Shown: positions 1 to 11,872, counted from the first letter of the stretch. The stretch: DNA of 64,000 bases from Sarcomyxa edulis (GCA_009761415.1 QUOL01000014.1:806001-870000), one strand, 5' to 3'. The notes: a model not told the origin generated them from the letters alone. Made by a program: numbers and translations.

Positions 1-411
1 CGGTGGCGGACAATAAGACGCGGAGGCTTACTGATATTGAGATGTTCACTATCATCACCATTCTTCAGGTACCCCAAAACGATTTTGCCTTTCGGCTGGG
101 TGATGTGTTTGGGCATATCGTGAAGGTCCCTTGAGCGCGATGAAGACAGGTAAGAAGTCGCTCAGGGGAAAGAGCGGAATAGCTTACCACGTAACAGTAA
201 CTTCAGTCCCGATGGCCCAAGTAGTGGAATTTGTAGGGCTAGTGATCTTTGGGCTGTAAACCTCCCTAGTAGCGAAGGGGCTCCAGATAGCAGACTTTCG
301 TATGAGGCTTTCGTCACGTTCCAGTACCTGACAAGGCAAGCACCTGGCTTGGACGAGACAGGACAGGACGCTGCATAGCAGTACAGAACACGTAAAAAGG
401 TTGAACATCAT
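1..411 (-). CDS. Secreted Kre9/Knh1-like N-terminal domain protein, partial
   Basis: Exon 1 is 411-188, the intron 187-131 (GTAAGC donor, CAAG acceptor), and exon 2 runs from 130 off the left edge, so the C-terminus is missing. The product starts with a hydrophobic signal peptide (about 22 residues ending VQA). It then has the segment SPKITSPTNSTTW followed by VTVTWD, PKGKIVLGYL and EHLNI, which is the pattern of the Kre9/Knh1-type N-terminal domain of Ser/Thr-rich GPI-anchored fungal wall proteins. Splicing restores the conserved TWD core in frame, which supports the intron. Family members are secreted and linked to beta-1,6-glucan or wall organisation; a precise role here is inference. The Ser/Thr-rich stalk and GPI signal would lie outside the window. 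Confidence 0.82.
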
Positions 412-982
412 GGCCTGCGACGAGTTCCGGTAGAAGTATTGGGGTAGGAGAGAAGTATGAATTGATAGGGGGTGCGGAGGTGAGGTAAATCGAAAGCAAA
501 GGGAGAAGGAGGTGGGCTGACAACACGAGGAGATAAGATTTTATAGGGCTAGCACATCCTTTCGATGTGGACCGGGCTTAAATGCAGTTCCTAGAAGATG
601 AACAGTACTAGTGAGTACACTCGGTCGGATGCCTAGGTCAATACATTGAAGTAGTTGTTGTATTCGTAGCCTGTGATCATGGCCGATTGCAAAGGACTCC
701 GAGGAACGTGTCACTGGTGAATATTTTCAAGTTTTGGGTCGTTTGCGTCTGAGACTGGCTATCCAAAGTTTCATTCTATCCATACGATCGCGAACGATGA
801 GCCAAGCCTGCAGGGTCTCGGGAGGCGTCGATTATGGAGAGAAGTTGAGTGAGCCTGACGAGATGATGGACGTTCGACTTCAAGTTCGTTTTGCTCGCGT
901 CTCGTTCAGCATTTCACTCACTGAGTTCCGTCTTCCTCCACAGACAATCGTCCATTATCTTCTCTAGAGCTCTCTGGATTTG
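412..982. other. Divergent intergenic region
   Basis: About 570 bases lie between the minus-strand wall-protein gene and the plus-strand EMC8/9 gene. I see only short ORFs without family resemblance. It presumably holds both promoters, but no specific element can be assigned. Confidence 0.5.
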
Positions 983-1817
983 ATGGCAGCCTATACTATA
1001 TCGCATCAAGCATATCTCAAAATATTCTTCCATGCAGCGAAACATCCTCATAAGCCAGTCAACGGTGTTCTCGTCGGGAAAGCTGACGGCAGCGATGTAC
1101 TCATCACGGATGCCATTCCACTGCTTCATCATTGGACAAGTTTGAGTCCCATGATGGAAATCGGCCTTGACTTGGTGAGCATTATTCTCCATTCCGAAAG
1201 TTACTATGGTTCATATTGACCTGTTCCAACAAGGCCACAAGCCATGCTGAAATGGCAGGTCTGACATTAGTCGGGTACTACCAAGCATGCGAGAGACTAG
1301 ACGACACGGCTTTAGCACCTGTCGGTGAAAAGGTGGCAGGGAAAGTCAAAGAACAATTCAAGGATGCTGTCGCTTTTGTCGTACGTCGCTCAGAGTTCTG
1401 TCAATAGTTGCTTTGCCTCACGAGAGGTATGCAGATCGACGGAGACAAGCTAGGGTCTGGCGAAGCAGCACTGATCGTACGTTTGAGTTACCATTTCCAC
1501 CGTCAACGAGATATTGACCCCTTTCACAGCCTTACTTGTCGCAGTCTTCGTCAACGTCTTGGCGGCCATATTCTGGAGAGACTGCTCCTTTTACCCCTGG
1601 GTCTTCCTTCAGATTGTCTTCAAATGACTCGCCCAGTATCGCAGTTACCTTTGTTCGCGATCAACAGCTGCATCAAAAGTTTGGGGATTTCGATGACCAC
1701 CTGGAGGACGTCACGATAGGCACGTTCAGATCTTTATTTCTTTAGAAGAGACACTAACAACCCTTCTCTCCGGTAGATTGGCTACGGAATACAGCATGCA
1801 TACCCGCGGGAGTATAG
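983..1817 (+). CDS. ER membrane protein complex subunit 8/9 (EMC8/EMC9 family)
   Basis: Five exons are inferred: 983-1174, 1234-1380, 1435-1476, 1530-1719 and 1777-1814, with stop TAG at 1815-1817 (203 residues). The start MAAYTISHQAYLKIFFHAAK, the core VNGVLVGK, MAGLTLVGYYQACERLDD and the end FDDHLEDVTIDWLRN match the MPN-like EMC8/9 (UPF0172) family. The family is part of the ER complex that inserts tail-anchored and multispanning membrane proteins. The protein has the family length and no transmembrane segment, as expected for a cytosolic subunit. The last intron (1720-1776) appears to be GC-AG: only this join gives the expected DWLRN ending, and it contains a good CTAAC branch site. Reading straight through would instead stop at 1745 with an unrelated tail. 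Function is confident; the last splice is an inference. Confidence 0.88.
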
Positions 1818-2059
1818 GCTGACGGTAATACGACGAATCCCACAATGTACCATTGACTTGTTTCCAGTTCATTCCATGAATGCTATCATACGACACCGAT
1901 CCAATAAAATGTCCTGACCCGTTGACGGTATCGAAAGGGAACAACCTTCAATGTATGAAATCGAAGCCTTTCCTTGACACGTGGTAAGAATTATCATCTG
2001 GTACGATGTGCTTGTTAGGCGCCTCAGCTTGCTCCTTCCTTTGATTCTTTCAACTCGAT

Positions 2060-3783
2060 ATGGGTGGCGATACTCAAGGAGCACAACTTTTCAGAGGAGA
2101 TCTCGTTCACTGCCCTACTTTGGGGCAATTAGAGATCTTACACGACTATCTTATCGGTGAGTGCTTCAACAATGATACAGTCAAGCGCTCACGAACACTC
2201 GGAATGTAGTGATCAATCCTCTTGGTTTTATTGAATATGTCGACCAAGCTGAATCGCCAGATTCCATTAACCTGATGAGCACATCCCTGCCAGTGACCAC
2301 AATTCCGCTGGGTAGTTTCCTAATGCCGACGTTCTGTGACCTCCACTTGCATGCTCCTCAATTTCTGTACCAAGGCACCGGCCTTCATCTTCCTTTGATG
2401 GAATGGCTGAACGAATACGCATTTAAAGCAGAGGAAAGGATGGATGCCGATGCCGATTTGGCGCGTAGAGTATATACTCGCCTTGCGGAGCGACTCATCG
2501 AAAATGGTACAGGGGCAGTGTTGCTTTTTGGGACCATCAAGGAAGAAACCAAGTGCGTTCTTTGCGTCATTGATATTATACGTGTCCGTTGAACAAGATT
2601 TGCAGTCTCATACTGACAGACGTGATGCAAAACGCTGGAATCCGAGCCTTCATCGGGAAGTTGTCCATGGATATCTCGTCTCGTCCATCTTACGTCGAAG
2701 AATCTCCTGAAGCATCCATATCCGCCGCTCATGCCTTTGTAGAAAAGTGCCGTCACCATGTTTCTCATTTGCCTGAGCATCGACGACTCGTCGAACCTGT
2801 CCTCACCCCGCGGTTCGTGCCGACGTGCTCGGATGAACTCCTAGATGGCTTAGGGAGGCTTTCAAATGATGAGAATATCCGGGTCCAAAGCCATATGGCA
2901 GAAGCTCACGACCAAATGGAATGGGTGAAGCGGGAGCGAGGTGTCGAGGATATCGAGGTATTTGATCGTGTAAGTCCTTTATATAATTTACGTTCAAGGA
3001 TCCTGATGATGGAACATCATATTTCTTGCCATCTGTAGCATAAGCTATTGACACCACGAACCGTACACGCCCACTGCACGTTTCTGGATACGCCATCCTT
3101 CTCTCGTCTCCATCACAAAGGCACCAGTATCGCTCACTGTCCACTATCAAACGCGTACTTCTCTGCTGAGCCCTTTCACCTCCGGGAAGCTCTCACCCAG
3201 AACGTCAAAGTTGGCCTCGGAACGGACGTCGCAGGCGGATATAGCCTTGATATAATGAACAGTATGCGACATGCCGTCACTGTGTCCAAGATGCGCCAAG
3301 GCTCCAAGATCATGGAACGCGCTTCGATCGAGACCTCGGAGACTCAAGAATCAAATTTAGCCGTCGATTGGAAAGAATCTATTTACCTCGCTACTACCGG
3401 TGGTGCTGTTGCATTAGGATTGCCTGCGGGCAGTGGGGTATTTCAACGCAAAGCTCCGTTCGACGCACAGTGCAGTGAGCCATCTAATTTTCCATCTGTC
3501 TTGGGGTGTACCCGGCTCATTTCGAATCTTTTGCGCAGTTCGGCTCTTTGACCCAGATACTGGCGCCGGCATCGGAGGTCTCGATTTCTTCGACCTCGAA
3601 TTCTCAACTGGCAGAGGTAGTCATTTAGATCGCAGAAAGCTGTCCCATGAGATGGTCGAGAAATGGTGGTGTCTCGGTGATGTACGCAATCGAGCAGGAC
3701 TGTGGGTGCAAGGGACCAGATTGTCCCCAAATACTACATCTCAACCAAGATTGCTTCCCTCATTCTCACCTATGGGCGTTTGA
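2060..3783 (+). CDS. Guanine deaminase
   Basis: The exons are 2060-2156, 2210-2552, 2606-2969, 3039-3474 and 3539-3783, and all phases agree. The product hydrolyses guanine to xanthine plus ammonia in purine salvage. It is an amidohydrolase-fold zinc enzyme. Metal and active-site landmarks are visible: FCDLHLHAPQ near residue 75, VHAHCTFL, SIAHCPLSN and GLGTDVAGGYS. The typical fungal C-terminal block EKWWCLGDVRNRAGLWVQG follows. Length (about 490 residues) fits the family. It lies 240 bases downstream of the EMC8/9 gene on the same strand, but nothing suggests a shared function. The C-terminal tail after WVQG (about 17 residues) is not conserved and might be altered by an unrecognised intron. 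Confidence 0.93.
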
Positions 3784-4428
3784 TATTGTCTATTCCCATC
3801 CTCGCGAAGAATCACCACTCAACACGTTGTCTCATTATGTGCAGGCCCTTAATCTTAGTAAAACTCGAACACGACTATGTCTCTGAATCCCTCTGCTCCG
3901 ACACCCTCTATGACTAGTTGGAAACGTCGTTCTTGTGTCTGATCTAGAGAGTTTTCTGACTGCGATACGTGAAGGCCATACGATGTGCGTGTCTTTATAA
4001 TGGTTTATTCCGTTCAGTTATGGGCTCCAGTGACGCCACTATGACAGATGAGACTTCCAAGTTTGCTGACAACCTCTGAGAGTAGCAATGGACCCTTTAG
4101 AAGCTTATTCTAAGTATAAGGGATCTAAATGTGGATATGATAGTCGTTCCCCAAATTTTCTCCTCCATCTCTTTGACTTACTGGTATACTTCAGACCTCC
4201 AATATATTACACGTCTTGCTGCTGATTGACATCATGTTACTACGCGTCAAACTATATAAACGCGTCTGTATACCATTTGGAGTTGAGGACGGTGAAGCTA
4301 TTTACAGTACGTAAAATCAAAAAGACCGGCAAGAGCCTCTCTAACCGAATGGCTTCGACACTCGAAGGATATGATATTCTGATTCTACGTGACCCCACCA
4401 CCCTGAACGTTGTCCATTGCTCATGATC
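3784..4428. other. Intergenic region
   Basis: About 640 bases lie between the guanine deaminase gene and the DUF202 gene. Only short ORFs are present. It probably holds the 3' end of one gene and the promoter of the next; I can assign no specific element. Confidence 0.5.
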
Positions 4429-5503
4429 ATGTCCTCTACCTTACGACGAAGCTCCAGTCCCGAACGAATTACGACTCATTCAGCACCCTCGGAGTCCTCA
4501 CCTCTATGTTCATATGGCAGGAAACCAAGATCGTACACGTCTGTTACAGTCGCATCCCCAAAACACTGCATCCGGTCCAAAATACGGGGTCAGTCAAAAT
4601 TGCTGTATAGACGGAAGCAAATTTCTGCGTCGTCGAGTCTACGCACAGTTGGCTGTTCAAAGCTCCAGTCCATTGCAGCTGAAGATTGCGAATTCAGTGA
4701 TCCCACTGTTAACGCCGCGTTCCCTGATGAGAACGACAGCGGTACATGCACCGATTCTCCAGAGATAGAGAGTCGCGCGTGGGTCGTACTGGACGAGACC
4801 CAGAGAGGGGGGGAACAACCTTGCGAACCGCCAAGATCCCAAGGCTCCGCGCGCTCTGTACTTATCCCATCAGTGAGCCTGACCTTGGAGAACTCTGGGA
4901 GCGTCGCTAGAGACCACCTGGCCTCGGAGCGGACATTCCTGGCGTACATGCGAACCAGTTTGGCGATCGCCTCTTCCGGTGTGGGTACGTCCTCTGTTCC
5001 TTCTCGCTCTTCATGCTCCAAGCTTCCTAGGTCTTGGGTCTTGGAGTCTTCCATCGGTATCTGTTGAGTTGAGAGCATAACTTAGCCTTTCGCTATCACC
5101 TTTTGACTCCATTTCACGATCGTTCCGAGAGGCTATATTTTACTTATCGCATTATGGTTATAGCACTTGTTCAACTATTCACAGTCGCGGCGATGGGGTC
5201 AGACCCTGCTATAAACGCACGGAAGATGCATGCATTCGCTCGACCTCTCGGTGCGGTCACGGTTACAATGGGACTTGTGGTTCTTGTCATTGGTATGTAC
5301 GCATTGGTTAAGGGTACAAAGACGTACTCAGGTTCCTTTCAGGCGTGTTGAGATACTTTACAGTCCAGACAGCCTTGACAAAAGGAATGTTTCCCGTGGC
5401 GCGTATCGCTATCAGCGTCATTGCTCTCGCGCTCGGGGTATTGATCGTATTGACATTTGGGATCCTGGTTGCGGGGAGGCTTAGTGGATCGCGACTCATT
5501 TGA
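4429..5503 (+). CDS. DUF202 / VTC1-like three-span membrane protein
   Basis: Exons 4429-4984, 5164-5292 and 5343-5503 join in phase. A long polar N-terminal region (about 160 residues, no recognised domain) leads into ARDHLASERTFLAYMRTSLA, the DUF202 hallmark. Three membrane spans follow: SSGVALVQLFTVAAM, LGAVTVTMGLVVLVIG, and the last exon with IAISVIALALGVLIVLTFG. The C-terminus is short and basic. DUF202 is the transmembrane module of vacuolar transporter chaperone subunits such as Vtc1 and of bacterial YidH-like proteins. SPX and VTC catalytic domains are absent, so a polyphosphate-synthesis role is not established. The start is the least certain part: another ATG lies six bases upstream, and the N-terminal frame could contain an unrecognised intron. 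Confidence 0.75.
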
Positions 5504-5841
5504 GGTTTGGCGTAGGACTAGTTGTCACGAATTGATACGTCCGTCATGAGCCCTAAGAATTCAAAACCAATTGAAGTGCGAACGATAGCCATTCGAGATC
5601 TAGAAATACAACATTTGAGTAATCACGGTAAAGCTGTATCGAATTCAAGTTATTAGCCGATAACGATGCCAATGAGATTACTATGCGCACCTCTACCAGC
5701 GTCTACTGCAGCAGGCATGGATGGTGGGTAACATGGATGGTGGTCGTGAGTGGCAGTGAGACCGTGGCTTGTGGCGTTGAAGGACTTTGAAATTATGAAC
5801 CTTGTAAAACTGTAAAGCAGCTGTAAAGCAGCACCGGAAGG
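5504..5841. other. Intergenic region
   Basis: About 340 bases separate the DUF202 gene from the next start. I see no coding signal. A short direct repeat (ctgtaaagcagc, about 5811-5832) lies just upstream of the next gene and has no assigned role. Confidence 0.4.
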
Positions 5842-7691
5842 ATGCAGGCAAGCACATCTGCTTTCTCTTCTACTCCTCTTCCTCTTCCTCTTCAAAATGT
5901 TCTCCAATCTCATCCTTCAGGTATATCTTACCTACTTCCTTCTTTCCAGATCTTTCACTGACCAAAATTTCATACAGTGCTCAACGACCACGAGCTCAAG
6001 AAAAAATACCTGGGTCTCTTGCCTCCTCAACATATAATCGAGATATGTCTGGCATTTGAAGCCCATGCACCTATCTATCTCAAAAATACGGTATGGCCAG
6101 GAGATTTTGGCGCTGCAATAGCGGCATTGCAGTCGCAGCAGGCTCCTGCACCTCCCACGGCAGATACACCCCAAAATGAGCCTCCCATCATGGATTCTTT
6201 GGTCGACGATACCCAGTCCCCTTCACCTTCGCATCCTTCACCTACGACAGATCCTCCAGAGCAGCCATCGACGGGGGAACCGTCATCGATGCAACTACCT
6301 CCTCAAACCTCGAATGTCCCAGTCAATATCGAGCCTCCACCACAACCACAGCCGCCTCCACAACCACCTCAGCAACAGCAGCAACTACCCCCACCACAAC
6401 CACAGCAGCAGCAGCAGCCTATGTATGCTCAACAGCCATACGGTTATGGTCGTCCCCAAACTGCCGCATACCCGCATACACCATATTACCCACCACCAGC
6501 ATACGCTTCATATCCTCCGCTACCTGGTGCTTATCCTCCTAGTGGCTACCCACCTCCGCAACAAGCTGTCTACCCTGTATACAATCATGCGCAAGAACCT
6601 TATAACCCAAGCTCAGGCGAGGATCTACCCAGTTACGAAGAAATGATATGTGAAGCTCTTGCGGGCTGCCCTGATCCAGATGGATGTGCTCCCAAGGAAG
6701 TGTTTGCATGGATGGCATCTCGTTACCCGTTGCAGTCAAATTTTAGGCCATCAGCTAGTCAGGCATTGCAGAAGGCGTTTAAGAGGGGTCGGCTGATTAA
6801 AGTCGGCGGTGGAAAATATAAACAGAACCCATCATGGGAAGGCGGGAATGTAAGTATTTTCAACGTTCTACTCTCCGCTTAACCTACTTATTGTTTCCAA
6901 AGACGTCCCGCAGAACGACTCGACGACCACAAACTCAGAGTCAAACGGCATTACCAAATCTACCGCATGGAGGACCCGGAAATTCACCGTTTACTCATGC
7001 CCCACTCGTACATCATCCGCCGCCGCCGCCGAGTTCTACACAGACACCCTACTCTGGTTCTGGGTATACGTATTCTTACCCTACGGGCTATCTTGCGTAT
7101 CCTCCTCAACAGCAGCAGCAGCAGCAGCAAACACAACAACAGCACCCACCGCCAGAGCAACAGCAACAGCAGTCGCAGCAGGCTAATGAACAGGAAGAAG
7201 ATACCAGCGAGGGTAGTGGTGCATGGGAAGCGGCGCAAAACATCCTTAGGGCTATCAATTTCGGAGACTTACTACAAATTACCACGGAAAACGACGAGAC
7301 GTCCACTGCCCCACCTCCAGCCAGTGTCGCCCAACCGCCATCAACGCATCCTCTTCCCATATTCGCCGGTGCAGGCGTGAATGTCTCCACGCCCACGGTC
7401 GGACCGATCATTACACCGGTAACGGTAGATGGAACCAGTGCAGCTGTCATTCCAGATGCCCGAGCAGGCCTACAAGCCCAGTTGGCTTTGTTGGCGGCAC
7501 AATTAGCGGAGATCGCGCAAGCCGGAGAAGATGTTCTTGCGGCGAGCGCTGGCTCGTCTCCTGGAAGTGACGATGACGATGTGGATGATATGGACATGGA
7601 CGTTGATGAGCTGGACGAGCTGGACGACTCTGAAGAGGACGAGGACGACATGGAAGAGGTAGATGTAACGCCACTGTCAATACGGACTTGA
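5842..7691 (+). CDS. Linker histone H1/H5 (H15) domain protein with Pro/Gln-rich arms
   Basis: Exons are 5842-5920, 5978-6849 and 6903-7691. The start at 5842 is chosen because it is the only ATG whose phase joins exon 2 (VLNDHELKKKYLGLLPP). The middle (SYEEMICEALAG, CAPKEVFAWMASRYPL, SASQALQKAFKRGRLIKVG, GGKYKQNPSW) is a winged-helix H15 domain at about residues 245-315. Before it lies a long Pro/Gln/Tyr-rich stretch. After it come further poly-Gln tracts (from CAG/CAA runs near 7105-7180), a predicted helix AQLALLAAQLAEIAQAGEDVLA and a strongly acidic tail (DDDDVDDMDMDVDELDEL). H15 domains bind nucleosomal linker DNA. The low-complexity arms suggest a nuclear regulator rather than a core histone H1. 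The exact function is unknown. Confidence 0.85.
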
Positions 7692-8361
7692 TACATTTCA
7701 TCTCGGGTACTTGTACTATTGTTGTCGATATGTCGGAATGTGGATAAATTGGAATTTTCTGGCACGCGCATCAAAGTTGATCAGACCATCTGTCGAAATG
7801 AGACTTGATTGACATTCCTGTCAATTCTCTCTTGTCTCTCCTCCTGATTCACCCAAAAATGGTCCCGTCCACGCTTGCCAGCTTTCGCCGGCCGAGGGGG
7901 TACCTGGGTTGCCTATCAACACAAGGCTTTTTGTCTATTTTTCTAACGTCGTGAGATGTCGCGGAACCGATGGCTTCTAGACAATACTATGCGCTGACAT
8001 CTGTCGTACTTATACACGCTCACTCAATCTCCCCAAATTCGGTCAGATATGGCTTGTCTATCCCGTCCATCATCTCACTGCCCGTTGCATTTGCCTGGAT
8101 CGCTTTGATCACGACGACCACGACGACCCCCACAGCTAAAGGTGTCCAGGAGCCCGTACTGCTGATTTCGCGACTGCTATCCTAGAAGCTACCTAGCTTC
8201 CTTTTCGGTACTCTTCTTGATCGCATCCTCATCGGTATGTACCTGATGCTCTTAGAGTTATTTTCTCCACGAGGCTGATCCCAAAGCTGTCTGGTGCTGT
8301 CTGGTTTTGCAGGTCGAACCCATTCCTGTATTTTTTCTCTTCTTTTTTCTCTTCTCCTTCA
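7692..8361. other. Intergenic region
   Basis: About 670 bases lie between the H15-domain gene and the DUF6533 gene. A 71-codon ORF at 7970-8185 has no family resemblance. I see nothing else. Confidence 0.45.
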
Positions 8362-10321
8362 ATGGTCACCATTTCGACTCTCCCGTTGAGCGAGGTTGCA
8401 GCGATTGGAGCTCGTTCACTAGTCGCGTACGTTACACGCGTTGTCTTTTGTGTATGTTCTGCTAACTCCGCCATAGAGGTCGTTATTCTTCCCTTGGTAA
8501 GCGTTATCTGCACCGTTTTTTCTGAACCCATCTCGCGTGTCTCATTCGAAAATAGCGGTGTATGTTCTGCAGGTCTACGAATGGTTCTTGACGTACGTGA
8601 AAATGGCTTCATCTCGACTATTGAACTTGCCTTGCTCATCTTTTACATCAGCCTTGATGATGAAATCGAATTGGTATGTCTCTCATGAGTACAGCAGTGC
8701 CACAAAATACGTCACTAACCAATCCCTAGATTCACAAGTCAAGGTGGACGTCTATTAAAGGTATTCACGCGCAGTACAGTCACACCGCATCCCGTGAAAT
8801 TCACGCGTTTCTAGCGGCCTATCTCGTGTGCCGATATTACCCTATAATCGTATACCCCGTATGCCTATGGGCTTGGCTGGGTGACCATACACCAGAACTG
8901 TGCGCGCGTCTCGTGCATCCCCTCTATTCCTTGCTTGTCCCCTTCGTATGTCTTCTTTTCGCCCGTCGTTCGATCTAAAAAAAGGTCTTGACCGCGTATG
9001 TACAGCAACTTTCTGCCCAGGGTGAGTGTCATCTCCGAAATATGGTCTCTGTCTTCGAGCTTACCGTCATTCTGACAGCCGTGATTCTTATCCGAACGCA
9101 CGCCTTCACGGGTCGAAACAAAATTGTGCTTGCCATATTATGTGGCTGCTACCTTATACTTCTGTCAGCCGAGGTGTGGTTATTTGGGACGCGGTTTATC
9201 GGTCCGTCCATTCCTCTTAACATTTCTCTCTCTCTCTCTTGTCACGAGTGGCTTATTCCTTCCTTTTCTTGAAAAGTCGTTGATATACTGTACAAACTGC
9301 TGGGCGATAGGTGAGCATTTTTACCTCCGTGTAACATCTACTGGTTGACTTACCCGATCGTGTCTTCAGCGGCTGTTTTGCAAACGACGCAGAAGTCGAA
9401 CTTGGTAGACCTTTACAGTATACCAGAGCTACGGAAACAGGGGTGAGTCATTCGCTCATTCTAAAATATCGTCTGTCAGTTTTTTTGACCTCTTTGCGGG
9501 TGACTCGTAGGCTGTGATGGTATGTCATCGACCCGAACACGATGAAGGCACCTAGACCTCTGACCCGCACAAAAACACGTTTTTAGATGGGCGCCTTCGG
9601 ACTGGATTTAATAATGACACTCACGGTTATTCTGGTAAGCAAATAGGCATGGCGGTATATTAACTGATATAGTACAACTGACCCGAACCGAACAACGGCA
9701 ACTTTTCATTTAGCATTGTTTTCGAATACGTACGACACAGGGGGAGTTGGGCAGAACCTTCATGACTCAGGGTATGTTGACGCCTCTCACCATCACCGTG
9801 GGTCGTTCCCTCGAGGTACTGACAGACAGGTGGTATTCTTGTTTTCAGGTTTCTTTGCTTTCCTGGTGGTTTCAGGTGTTAACCTCCTTACGGCCATATT
9901 ATACCTAGGGTGCGTTGATCGATCCGTCAATGGGAACCTCGCATTTATTCTTATCTTTCGTCCGTTGAAGACCGAACCGACAATATGACGGTGTCGGCCT
10001 TCCTTTTGCTTTGGTATTATCTGATGTTCTGGTGAGCACGCAACACTGCCTACACTCAAAGCCACTACTAACCAGAATTTGTGCAGGCTTGTCGACTGTC
10101 CGTATCCACACCTATTAATCTCAATTCAATCTCGTTTGCGCTGCTGACTCAACTATCATTTCCCTAGAATACTCCTCCTACGACGAAAAGTATCACCCAC
10201 ACCTTCCCTCGAGCTAGAAATGCATTCACGCATAGTAAGAGAGGGTCTACGATCACCTAATCCTGATATAGAGGAAGCCTCGGACACTGATAGTGATAGC
10301 GTTGATCATTGGGTTTGCTAA
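8362..10321 (+). CDS. DUF6533-domain multispanning membrane protein (about 16 exons)
   Basis: This gene is broken into many small exons, which I joined by phase and family pattern. The start is MVTISTLPLSEVAAIGARSL. Next comes the DUF6533 core VYEWFLT-LDDEIEL-IHKSRWTSIK. Later segments are YYPIIVYPVCLWAW, VILIRTHAFTGRNKIVLAIL, GCYLILLSAEVWLFG, GAFGLDLIMTLTVIL, GFFAFLVVSGVNLLTAILYL and GLPFALVLSDVLACRLS. It ends ILLLRRKVSPTPSLELEM plus an acidic Ser/Asp tail, stopping TAA at 10319-10321. About seven hydrophobic spans resemble this large, basidiomycete-expanded family, whose function is unknown. Several exons are only 16-22 nt (for example QLSAQ near 9004-9019). The first donor (after SLVAY) and a possible 9-nt exon near 9510 are uncertain. 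Confidence 0.83.
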
Positions 10322-10528
10322 CATTCGGCTTATGCATATGTAGTATGAGGGAGCGGGGAGTGGGAAGTGAGTGTTGGGTGCACGGACTTACCATCATCGC
10401 ATATGTATATTTTACACGCCAGCAATAGACGGTATATACACAATTTTGTACATTATTAAATATGTAACTTTACTTGGTCTGTTTTGTACTTACGAACTCT
10501 GCTTTTGATATCGATATCGATATTCACG

Positions 10529-10997
10529 ATGGATCCAGGATCTATGGATGATGTTAACGATAAAGATATTGGTGGGAGTGATCAGCCCGTGCATGTTGCG
10601 TCCATCGATAAGCAAATTGCGGGTATACAAGGTTTACTTCGAGGGGGATTGGAGAAGTGTCGAAAGGAACTGGCTGAGAGTCAGACCCGAGATGAAGAGC
10701 GAGACAAGAGGAGAGTAGAGAAGAGCGAGCAATATGCGGCGTTGCGAGAAAGTCTAGAGAGTGCGAAAGCGAGTTTGGAGAGGCGCCGAAGTGAGCAACA
10801 GGAGGACAAGACGGCTGGTGCGTGTTCACATCATCGTGCTCGATATGCCGAGGATATCATAGAGATTAGGATTCGTAGATGTGGCGGAGAATTTACTTCG
10901 CATTATCAAGGAAAATCGTCGAGAGCAACTTGGTAGGATTGAGGCTTTTGTCAATGGTCTGTTGCATATGATTTCGAACGAGAACAAATTCGACTGA
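10529..10997 (+). CDS. Small coiled-coil protein, unrecognised
   Basis: The start ATG at 10529 opens MDPGSMDDVNDKDIGGSD. A charged heptad-like helix follows (IDKQIAGIQGLLRGGLEKC, KRRVEKSEQYAALRESLE, AKASLERRRSEQQED). An intron from 10819 (GTGCGT) to the ATTAG acceptor near 10868 joins GFVDVAENLLRIIKENRREQ, giving about 140 residues to TGA at 10995-10997. A coiled coil is the only structure I can see. Past the stop, the next frame stays coding-like to TAG at 11095 (QIRLKCPAEESRILAKEHHD). This suggests a one-base indel or a very short intron near 10960-10990. Function is unknown. Confidence 0.45.
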
Positions 10998-11218
10998 AGT
11001 GTCCCGCTGAAGAGTCTAGGATCCTTGCCAAAGAGCATCACGATGAACTGTTAGCTGCGATTGTTAACAAGGGCTCAGGATCGAGAGGGGAATAGATTAT
11101 GTCCAAGAAGTTTGTCCAGACATCCTCGAAAGAGTCACGAAAGGCAGAACCTAAAGAAGGGAGAAAGTGCGATAGACGATCCGCCGTCATTCATCATATC
11201 TTGCTTCGAGATATAGAA

Positions 11219-11872
11219 TCATCCAAAGATAACATTCAATTTCCGTAGATGTTGTACAACTCCACAAACGCGTTCATGTACAGGAGACCAATCTAATCAT
11301 CCCAAGAAGTCAGAATATATCTCGCGAAAGTCAAGTCATTGAAGATGTCAGTCTTACCTTTCATCTGACAATCCGCATTACAATACGGGACTTGACACGC
11401 TGCACAATGACTTGGTGCTGTTTCCGCATAACAGTTCGTGCATCTGGTTCTCTCATCTGACTGTAGGAAGTCGTTCAATTGCTTTAGCTCTCCGAGGCCA
11501 CAGTTCAATATCTGACGAGGGAAAGTTATAGACGAGCGCAGAGAGAAATGGTGAATATAGGTGACGTACCGTCAGATCAGAACCTTCCTGCAACCTCAAC
11601 CCTCGATGCCCACCCAAGGAGTAATCTTGGTCGGCTCTGTTGACAGATATCGTGGTGCCGTATGGCAAGTCTGTATACGCAGAAGCATCCTCGTGGAAGA
11701 ACCCAACCCAAATGGTTGTCCCAGCGAGGTCCTTCGCTAGGTAGGTAGGGTTGGCAGTGCTGACATTTTCGGTGATTTCACAGAGGAAGCAACGAGTAGG
11801 CTCTGGGAGTTCTGCGAAGGTTGGGAAGTCGGTAGTTTGGATGTCGAGGGAATATGTTTGTGTCGGAGACAT
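11219..11872 (-). CDS. MYND-type zinc-finger protein, copy 1
   Basis: Exons 11872-11570, 11511-11358 and 11292-11219 are 303, 154 and 74 nt and encode 176 residues. The N-terminal half (DFPTFAELPEP, CFLCEITENV, YLAKDLAGTTIWVGFFHED) is a domain shared with the downstream paralogue. The C-terminal half is a MYND finger: CTNC, CAAC, YCNADCQMKDW, HERVC. All expected Cys/His ligands are present, and the last intron splits the finger at K|DW. MYND fingers bind proline-rich peptides; a function for this short fungal architecture is not known. It lies next to a paralogue of identical exon layout on the same strand, which points to tandem duplication. Confidence 0.88.

Noticed and set aside
1720..1745. 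Simple read-through end of the EMC8/9 gene at 1745
   Set aside because: It gives an unrelated tail, while the GC-AG splice gives the family ending.
7106..7774. 222-codon minus-strand ORF, Ser/Cys-rich
   Set aside because: It is the antisense of the poly-Gln and acidic-tail codons of the H15-domain gene. Its composition is explained by that shadow.
9508..9520. Nine-nt exon (AVM) in the DUF6533 gene
   Set aside because: Direct splicing from ETG to MGAFGLDL also keeps the frame, so the extra micro-exon is unnecessary.
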